DNA of 64,000 bases from Actinomadura macrotermitis. Its GTDB lineage: Bacteria; Actinomycetota; Actinomycetes; Streptosporangiales; Streptosporangiaceae. The DNA is taken from NCBI RefSeq assembly GCF_009604375.1, contig NZ_WEGH01000003.1, positions 620,001 to 684,000 of the forward strand. The letters run 5' to 3'. The position numbers and the translations under genes were made by a program. This document shows, piece after piece, positions 58,106-64,000 of this stretch (position 1 is the stretch's first letter; every line of letters starts with the position of its first letter). The notes beneath the pieces were generated by a model that did no database searches, had not been told where the DNA came from, and worked only from the letters and a program-made list of their open reading frames with translations.

Positions 58106-58111
58106 TAGCCT
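58106..58111 (+). promoter_or_regulatory. -10 box, leaderless promoter of DUF4240 gene
   Basis: TAGCCT, 7 nt before ATG 58119. Confidence 0.5.
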
Positions 58112-58118
58112 CCCTGCC

Positions 58119-58691
58119 ATGCGGACCGACGAGTGGTGGGACCTCATCGAGCAGGCGCGCGCCGCGGCCGGCGACCGGGCCGACGACCGGAACCTTCCCG
58201 ACGACCCGCTGCCCGGCGCGCTCACCGAGGTGCTCGCCGCGCTGGGACCGGCCGAGATCGCCGCCTTCCGCCTGAAGGCGATCGAGGTGACCGGCACGGC
58301 GTACCGGTATCCGCTGTGGAACGCCGCCTACCTCATCGAGGGCGGCTGCGGGGACGACGGCTTCATGGACTTCCGCGACGGGCTCGTCCTGCTCGGCCGC
58401 GACGTCTTCGAGCGCGCCGTGGCCGATCCCGACTCCCTGGCCACGCTGCCCGTCGTCGTCCGGATGAGCCGCGGCGAGAGCGGCTGGATCGGCTTCCAGT
58501 CGCTGGGCTGCCCGATCAAGGACGCCTACCGCAGGGTCCAGGGCGAGACCGGCACGCTCGACGCGGCCGTGGAGGCCGCCGTCCGCGGGATGGCCCGCCC
58601 CGCGAAGCCGGCCGGCGACGACTGGGACGTGGAGGACGACGACGAGATGCGCCGCCGTCTCCCCCGCCTCGCCGCCCTGTTCCTCGACTGA
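58119..58691 (+). CDS. DUF4240 protein
   Basis: 190 aa. DEWWDLIEQARAAAGDRADD and the GGCGDDGFMDFRDGLVLLGRDVFERAVADPDSLA stretch are characteristic of DUF4240, cytoplasmic proteins in Streptomyces and relatives, some called polymorphic-toxin immunity proteins. No toxin gene is adjacent. ATG 58119 follows its -10 box. Flanked by the two copies of the repeat. Confidence 0.85.
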   Translation: MRTDEWWDLIEQARAAAGDRADDRNLPDDPLPGALTEVLAALGPAEIAAFRLKAIEVTGTAYRYPLWNAAYLIEGGCGDDGFMDFRDGLVLLGRDVFERAVADPDSLATLPVVVRMSRGESGWIGFQSLGCPIKDAYRRVQGETGTLDAAVEAAVRGMARPAKPAGDDWDVEDDDEMRRRLPRLAALFLD

Positions 58692-58833
58692 GGCCTACGC
58701 CGCCGCCCGGCCGGTCTAAGGCACTCCTAGGCGGCGGATATAGGGCGTCGTCCTCATGTGGGGCGGGGTGTCTTAGGACGAACCTTGTACTTGTCAGGCC
58801 GAAAGGGCCCGGCAAGGAACCAAGGAGAACGAC

Positions 58834-58938
58834 ATGCTGCGTCCGGAGTTCACCCAGGACATCGTCAAGGACCGCGTCAAGGAGCTGCAGGCCGAGGCCA
58901 AGCGCACCCGCCGCGCCGCCAAGGCCCGCAAGCGGTGA
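58834..58938 (+). CDS. 34-aa basic helical miniprotein, copy 2
   Basis: Sequence identical to the 57514 copy, with the same AAGGAG site 6 nt before ATG and TGA at 58936. The leader differs at a few bases, while the coding sequence matches, so the peptide itself seems to be conserved or the copies are being homogenised. Confidence 0.7.
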   Translation: MLRPEFTQDIVKDRVKELQAEAKRTRRAAKARKR

Positions 58939-58961
58939 CCCGCCACCCAGACCCCACCACC

Positions 58962-58990
58962 AACGCCCCCGCCGCCCCGGCGGGGGCGTT
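58962..58990 (+). terminator. GC hairpin after miniprotein copy 2
   Basis: Same 13-bp stem as 57642-57670; the convergent VOC gene ends 5 nt downstream. Confidence 0.65.
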
Positions 58991-58995
58991 TCGCG

Positions 58996-59385
58996 TTATC
59001 CGTTGGTCTGGACGATCTGGATGAGGTTGCCGCAGGTGTCGTCCAGGACCGCGGTGGTGACCGGGCCCATCTCCAGCGGCTCCTGGGTGAACTCCACCCC
59101 GAGGCCGCGCAGGCGCTCGTACTCCGCGCGGACGTCGTCCACGGCGAAGGACGCGAGCGGGATGCCGTCCTCGACCAGCGCCGTCCGGTACGGCTTGACG
59201 GCGGGGTGGCCGGCGGGCTCCAGCAGCAGCTCCGTGCCGTCGGGGTCCGCGGGCGAGACGACGGTCAGCCAGCTGGCCTCGCCGAGCGGGATCTCGGTCT
59301 TCTTCACGAAGCCGAGGACGCCGGTGTAGAAGCGCAGTGCCTTCTCCTGGTCGTCGACGAAGACGCTGGTCACGTAGATCTTCAC
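58996..59385 (-). CDS. VOC-family protein (glyoxalase/bleomycin-resistance fold)
   Basis: 129 aa. KIYVTSVFVDDQEKALRFYTGVLGFV opens the first unit; ELLLEPAGHPAVKPYRTALVEDGIPLASFAVDD and the TAVLDDTCGNLIQI ending complete two VOC repeats. Likely metal His/Glu positions (AGHP; GNLI) not fully typical, so enzymatic activity is unproved. GTG 59385 has GGAGGA 6 nt upstream. Last gene before the low-GC region. Confidence 0.88.
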   Translation of the reverse strand: MKIYVTSVFVDDQEKALRFYTGVLGFVKKTEIPLGEASWLTVVSPADPDGTELLLEPAGHPAVKPYRTALVEDGIPLASFAVDDVRAEYERLRGLGVEFTQEPLEMGPVTTAVLDDTCGNLIQIVQTNG

Positions 59386-60337
59386 GGTTCGTCCTCCGGT
59401 GCGCCGGGCCTGAGCCACCGGGTGACGATGCGCTCAAGCGGTTTGGTGTTCAGATCGTGGAACTTTCGACATCCTCCCCGCTATGAACCGCGGGGATTCC
59501 AGCCTGGCCGGGATTGCCGAAAGATCACGCACCACGCTCCGGACAAGATGACCGGCAGGTCCGCCCGGTCATGGCCGCGCTCACCCGGTTCTCTCGCCCG
59601 CGGCCTGACCTATGAGGTCTCACTCCGGCCCGGTACGACCCGTTCGAAAACAAGAACTAAAGCAGTGAGGCCCGACGGGAAATCCCAGGCAGCAGGTTGA
59701 AAGTCAAGCTCAGTGCGTTTTCGAGAAAGTGGTCTGAGATGCCTTGTCTGTGCAATCTTACACAGCGCTTCGCACAGGATGGCAGGATGTCTCGGCGGCC
59801 GCACTACTTCCCAGTCCTGACCAACGATGGCTGATCCCTGGCCGAACCGCCACTCCACCGTTGGGCACCGGCTCGCCCGCTGGACACCCCCCACCCAGCC
59901 CACCAACGGCCGCCCGCCATCGCCCCAAGGGCGGGGTCCAGGGCCTCAAGCAGCCAACCCGTCACAGAACAGGACACTTCCCCGACCGTTCACCAACTCT
60001 GCCTCCAGACTTCTGATCGTCCTTCTGGACGCCTGGCGAACGAAGTGGTTTACATCCCGTCCTGAGATTATCTGTGATCTACATCATATTGCCTCGACAT
60101 GTAAATACAGCAAGAATGCACGTCAACCTGCACCCGGTGACTGATTTTATCAAGGAATTAACTATCGACAGAAAATAAACAACAGTCGAGTCCGCCAGCG
60201 CAGAGGATTCACGGCGAGGACTTTCCCCGACCCTCAAGGAAAAAACTGGTCAATATGCACGGAACGGGAATTCTGTCCGGCAGTTCAACCGCACTCACCC
60301 CGCAAGGGCTGCCAGGCGAACAAACTAAGGAGAGTCA
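59386..60337. other. Gene-poor, lower-GC spacer (952 nt)
   Basis: No convincing gene on either strand. Contains an IS200/IS605-like end hairpin (59475-59496), stretches of mixed composition, and an AT-rich part (60040-60180) before the large secreted protein's ribosome site (AAGGAGA 60327-60333). Likely promoter and remnants of mobile DNA. Confidence 0.6.
59475..59496. mobile_element. Possible IS200/IS605-type end remnant
   Basis: TCCCCGC-N8-GCGGGGA hairpin with flanking ATCC/TTCC as in the ends of IS200/IS605 elements. No transposase ORF beside it. Only the hairpin is visible. Confidence 0.35.
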
Positions 60338-63300
60338 TTGATATTCAAAAAAAGGGCGAGTGCATCATTATCGGCACTCGGCGCGATGGTGATCGTCGCC
60401 GGTCTCTTTCAGGGGCCCGCGCAGGCCGACCCAAGAGGTAGGACCAACCCTTCCCCTACTTCTTCTCCGAAAAACAAGGTATCCGCGCTAGCCGGGAAAG
60501 TATCCGATCCCGACAGGGCATTGCCGACCGGGTGGCGCAAGTCCAAGGACCGGGCGGTGACTTCGGACGGCGATGCCGATGGTTTCCACGTTCTGGCCGC
60601 CAACGCGGCAGAAGCCTATGCATGGCGAACCGTTGCCACCTTGGTCGAACCGGGGGTCACCACCGACCAGTGGATCGGCCAGTATTGCCTCACCGGTTCC
60701 GGTAGGCGCGCTGTCGTGGTCTACGCGCCTCGTCAGGTCGTCAACTTCGAGACCCGCTTCCAGAAGACGGCGTTCGCCGCTGTCGTGGACTTGAAGACGG
60801 GAACCGTGCACAAACTCGGTGAGATGGTATCCATCGCCTACCACAACCCTGGGTGCGGTACGGGCGAAGATGCTGTGCTCACCCGTGAGGAAACAGGTCC
60901 AGGCGCTCAACTGACCCGGATGTTCAGAGTCGATGCCACTACTGGCGCGATCTCCGGCAAGCTGACGATCAAGGGACAAGCCACATCGGCGGTACCTGCC
61001 GGCCGTGGTGTTGATTTCGCGCAGCAAGGCGCAGTCGTCCATGCTGATGCGGGCGGGAAGACGAAGGTCCTGGCGCAGACGGGTGGCACCCCGTTCCATC
61101 TGGCAGCGGAAAATGGCGGTGGCCTGGCTTACGAGGTAGCCGGCGGCGGACAGGTGAGCGTCCGTCGCCTGAGGTCAGGCAGAGAGCAGGTCATCGGCAC
61201 GGCCACGCTCGGCTCGATCGAGCTGCAAGGCCGTGGCGGTGCGATCTACCTCACCGGTGCGGGCAGCTCGTCTCTCCTGCGCAAAGGAAGTCCGCCGGCG
61301 AACTGGCGCGCTTTCGAAGTCGGCTCTGATGCGGAGGTCTCCACACACGGAGGCATCGCGATCACGAGCTCGAGCACGAAACAGGAGGCCGCCGCTCGGA
61401 TGGGCGTGGGACCTGCCAAGGGACCGGTCCCTATCGGCATCGCCGCAACGATCACAGGTACGGGCCGTCCGGCAACATTCTCTGTGATGCCGAACGCGAT
61501 ACGTCCCGCGGAAGGCACGCGGATGTCGCCGGCGCTTCGAACCCTGACGGGTACGGCCCCGGCCACCAGGAAGGGTTACAAGGCCGCCGCTGTCGACCCC
61601 TCGACGGTGACCTACGATCCTGATCGCACCTGCTCCATCCCCCGAAACGACCCGAAAATCCAGACGCTCCAGCCGACGGCGGCGATGGGTGAATGGGCGG
61701 CGGACAGGGCTGTCCAGGGAACACTGACCATCACTCGGCCAACGAACTGGAACCAGACCGGCAATACGGCGTCCTACACGCCGCAGGGCATGTTTCCGCC
61801 GCGTACAGGCGGCCCTCGGGTGCCGGCCCAGATCCTGCTCGGAGTACTTGCGCAGGAGTCGAATATGTGGCAGGCGTCCAGTCACGTGATCGACGGGCAG
61901 ACCAGCAACTTCATCCAGGGTGGTTTTTACGGCAACAACGGTGACGTCCATACCGTCAACTGGGGCGCGACGGACTGCGGTTACGGCATGGCCCAGGTGA
62001 CTGACGGGATGTGCTTGCAAGCATGCAAAAAAGCAGACGGCACCTCCGACACCCCCATGGCTGCAGACAAGCAGCGGGCCATCGCTGTCGATTACGCTGC
62101 GAACATCGCTGCGGGCCTCCAAATGCTCCAGGACAAGTGGATTCAGCTTAAGAATGTCGGGATGACCGTCAACGATGGCGATCCAAAGTATCTGGAGAAC
62201 TGGTGGTTCGCACTCTGGGCGTACAACTCCGGCTACCACCCGCAAGGCGAGGACGCTACCGGGATGTTCGGGTTGGGGTGGACCAACAACCCACTCAACA
62301 CCAACTACAAACCTGGTCGTAACGTGTTCATGTCGGACCCGAACGATGCCAAGACGCCGGGTCTGTGGAGCTACCCGGAACGGGTCATAGGCTGGGCCGC
62401 CTACGGGCTCACCCGCTGGGACTACGTCGCGAAGACCTACTCGAAAGCATTCGCCCCGGCGAGCTGGCCCTCCACGGCCAAGGCCGCACAGCCCGATTTC
62501 AAAACTTTCTGCGCACTCGACAAGAATCAATGCGACTCATCAAAAACCCCGGCCTGCCAGCGAAGCGACTTCAAATGCTGGTGGCACTATCCGGCGACGT
62601 GGATCAATCCGTGCAGTACGACCTGCGGCACGGAGCGCCTCACCTATAGCTCTACCGCCGCAGAGCCGCCGAGAACCGTGCCCAACGAGGACATGGGCAC
62701 GTGTACCAGCCCCCTCCCCGCCTCAGCAGTCATTGTTGACGACGTACCCGCGAGTGCTCCGCCGGCGCTGGGCTGTCCCGACAGCAAGAACTGGACCCAT
62801 CAAGGATCACTCTCCTTCAAATTCGGTTCGAAGGTCCAAGGAACCACGACCGTCTATCCCAGCAAAATCGACTTCCACCAGATCGGGGCGGGCTTCGGCG
62901 GGCATTTCTGGTATGCCCATACGCAGACCGAGAACACCTATCCCGATCAGGCGGTTACCGGGACTTGGAGCCCCGGGATGTCGATGGGCAAGTGGACTCG
63001 GGTGCTTGTTCATCTGCCGGCGTACGGAGCGCACACGCAGCAGGCTCACTACACGGTGAAACTAGGCAGCACGACGGTCGCCCACCGCTACATCCCCACG
63101 CGCATAGAAAAGAATGCCTGGGTCAGCCTCGGGGTCTTCGACTTCACCTCGACGACTCAGCAACCGAGTGTGACGCTCAGCAACTACACCAAGGATGGGA
63201 CGGGCGTCGAGGACGTGGCCTGGGACGCGGCGGCGTTCGTGCCGCTAGCCGCCAAGCCGAAGAATTTCGTCGTGCAGCTCGGTGACTCGTATTCTTCGGG

Positions 63301-64000
63301 CGAGGGCGCGGGGCCGTATCTGCCCGGAACCGACATCGGATATGGCTCCAACAGCTGGAACGCCTGCCGGCGCAGTACGAACTCATGGATCCGCAAGACG
63401 ACGTTGAGGGGCACCAGCGAGACGATCGGAACAGTCGCCGATCGGCCGAGCGACAGTACTCTGGATTACCATTCTGTTGCCTGTAGCGGCGCGTTCACCA
63501 ACAACATCGACCCTGAAGGTCTGGGCGGGTTCGCCTATGGCCAGGACGGCCAGTTCCATGAGGTAGGACAACTCCAGTCCGGATTCCTCGACGATAACAC
63601 CACGCTCGTCACCCTGACGGTCGGCGGAAATGATGCAGGATTCGCCGAAACCATCAAGAAATGCGAGCAAATATTCACCTGCCCCACACTGGCAGAGATG
63701 AACGCAAAAATCGACGCCATAAAGGGGAACCTGGTAACGGTACTCAAGGATATTCACAGCAAGGCGAAGTACGCCAAGATAGCCCTCATGGGTTATCCAA
63801 ACCTGTTCGAACCAAACGCCAGTTGCGCGGGGGTCGGCCCCATGGGGCAGACACAGGGCATCACCGACCTGCTCAACAGTGCAGGAAACCACATGACCGC
63901 CGTGCAAAAACAAGCGGTGGCAGAAGCCGCCGCAGCCGGTTCACCCGTGAGTTTCATTGATCTCAACCTTCGGTTCGACGGGCACCGGATCTGCGCGGGA
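60338..64000 (+). CDS. Giant secreted multidomain protein, transglycosylase-like + golvesin-like + SGNH hydrolase (partial at window end)
   Basis: 1221 codons without a stop, continuing past the window. TTG 60338 is the start (AAGGAGA 5 nt upstream) and a signal peptide follows (FKKRASASLSALGAMVIVAGLFQGPAQA, cut near residue 30). A roughly 50-400 region with repeated beta-type strands. Lytic-transglycosylase-like part: catalytic Glu507 in AQESNMW, and GYGMAQVT (548-555). Golvesin C-terminal-like domain about 820-970. SGNH hydrolase: GDSYSSGEGAG (Ser984), GGND (1096-1099), and DGH-containing end (Asp1214, His1216) at the last residues visible. Many Cys fit an exported protein. Codon use is less GC-rich than the rest, which suggests acquisition. 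Confidence 0.8.
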   Translation, partial: MIFKKRASASLSALGAMVIVAGLFQGPAQADPRGRTNPSPTSSPKNKVSALAGKVSDPDRALPTGWRKSKDRAVTSDGDADGFHVLAANAAEAYAWRTVATLVEPGVTTDQWIGQYCLTGSGRRAVVVYAPRQVVNFETRFQKTAFAAVVDLKTGTVHKLGEMVSIAYHNPGCGTGEDAVLTREETGPGAQLTRMFRVDATTGAISGKLTIKGQATSAVPAGRGVDFAQQGAVVHADAGGKTKVLAQTGGTPFHLAAENGGGLAYEVAGGGQVSVRRLRSGREQVIGTATLGSIELQGRGGAIYLTGAGSSSLLRKGSPPANWRAFEVGSDAEVSTHGGIAITSSSTKQEAAARMGVGPAKGPVPIGIAATITGTGRPATFSVMPNAIRPAEGTRMSPALRTLTGTAPATRKGYKAAAVDPSTVTYDPDRTCSIPRNDPKIQTLQPTAAMGEWAADRAVQGTLTITRPTNWNQTGNTASYTPQGMFPPRTGGPRVPAQILLGVLAQESNMWQASSHVIDGQTSNFIQGGFYGNNGDVHTVNWGATDCGYGMAQVTDGMCLQACKKADGTSDTPMAADKQRAIAVDYAANIAAGLQMLQDKWIQLKNVGMTVNDGDPKYLENWWFALWAYNSGYHPQGEDATGMFGLGWTNNPLNTNYKPGRNVFMSDPNDAKTPGLWSYPERVIGWAAYGLTRWDYVAKTYSKAFAPASWPSTAKAAQPDFKTFCALDKNQCDSSKTPACQRSDFKCWWHYPATWINPCSTTCGTERLTYSSTAAEPPRTVPNEDMGTCTSPLPASAVIVDDVPASAPPALGCPDSKNWTHQGSLSFKFGSKVQGTTTVYPSKIDFHQIGAGFGGHFWYAHTQTENTYPDQAVTGTWSPGMSMGKWTRVLVHLPAYGAHTQQAHYTVKLGSTTVAHRYIPTRIEKNAWVSLGVFDFTSTTQQPSVTLSNYTKDGTGVEDVAWDAAAFVPLAAKPKNFVVQLGDSYSSGEGAGPYLPGTDIGYGSNSWNACRRSTNSWIRKTTLRGTSETIGTVADRPSDSTLDYHSVACSGAFTNNIDPEGLGGFAYGQDGQFHEVGQLQSGFLDDNTTLVTLTVGGNDAGFAETIKKCEQIFTCPTLAEMNAKIDAIKGNLVTVLKDIHSKAKYAKIALMGYPNLFEPNASCAGVGPMGQTQGITDLLNSAGNHMTAVQKQAVAEAAAAGSPVSFIDLNLRFDGHRICAG

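Larger units (their letters stand above)
58737..58990 (+). repeat. 254-bp direct repeat, copy 2
   Basis: Second copy of 57417-57670; substitutions occur in the leader (CTCATG for CCCATG) and spacer but not within the 34-codon ORF. Confidence 0.9.

Noticed and set aside
59610..59906. 98-codon reverse frame in the gene-poor spacer, considered as a transposase fragment
   Set aside because: No transposase motif could be recognised and codon use is not convincing; left as unexplained.
59827..60144. 105-codon forward frame upstream of the giant gene
   Set aside because: Pro/Gln-rich low-complexity start, no ribosome site, and mixed composition; probably chance.

Overview
The window is a chromosomal segment of a high-GC, filamentous-type actinomycete. 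Evidence: strongly GC-biased third codon positions, many leaderless genes (TANNNT -10 box followed 6-8 nt later by ATG/GTG), a FilP/Scy-like coiled-coil protein, NucS, an F420/FMN luciferase-like family, and a Mec-CysO-CysM cysteine pathway. Gene content fits Thermomonosporaceae/Streptosporangiales (Actinomadura-like), but no rRNA or other decisive marker is present, so the family is an inference.

Layout. 0.2-9 kb: metabolic genes (DinB-like protein, luciferase-like oxidoreductase, secreted esterase, PLP aldolase/racemase-like enzyme, then a tight SIMPL - PfkB kinase - GH4 glycosidase run), a DUF3618 protein and a Bcp peroxiredoxin. A tRNA-Leu(UAG) lies at 9.04 kb. 9.3-14.7 kb: a signalling island of four MEDS-domain proteins in strict alternation (MEDS-HATPase, MEDS-STAS, MEDS-HATPase, MEDS-STAS), converging on a SigE-type sigma factor flanked by a proline-rich repeat protein and a membrane protein. 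This is the best candidate for an undescribed system. 14.8-24.6 kb: a conserved actinobacterial block (rdgB, rph, MBL phosphodiesterase-like, murI, thioesterase, cysM, cysO, mec, DUF2017, clpS, pncB, pncA, gntK) that matches the order of the M. tuberculosis pncB1-clpS-mec-cysO-cysM-murI-rphA region. It contains an apparent 41-codon leaderless leader ORF in front of cysO. 24.6-38.7 kb: helicase, M43 protease, DUF3039, YqgE, two tandem LPHTG surface proteins, malic enzyme, cytidylate-kinase-like protein, YbbN-like thioredoxin, an ABC pair with a degenerate ATPase, DUF3817, DUF2127, DUF4230 and thiolase. 38.8-51.5 kb: methylmalonyl-CoA epimerase, the FilP-like protein, AI-2E-type permease, hydrolases, 3-hydroxyacyl-CoA dehydrogenase, a second luciferase-like enzyme, SCO5389-like protein, FAD oxidoreductase, NucS. 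51.5-59.4 kb: TetR, site-2 protease, a PadR gene with repeated ACATGT operators, carotenoid oxygenase, succinate-semialdehyde dehydrogenase, and two copies of a 254-bp repeat, each encoding the same 34-residue protein.

59.4-64 kb differs from the rest: lower GC, almost a kilobase without a convincing gene, an IS200/IS605-like end hairpin, then a very large secreted protein (1221 codons to the window edge) with a transglycosylase-like, a golvesin-like and an SGNH-hydrolase module. It looks like an accessory or acquired segment. The rest of the window reads as ordinary vertically inherited chromosome.
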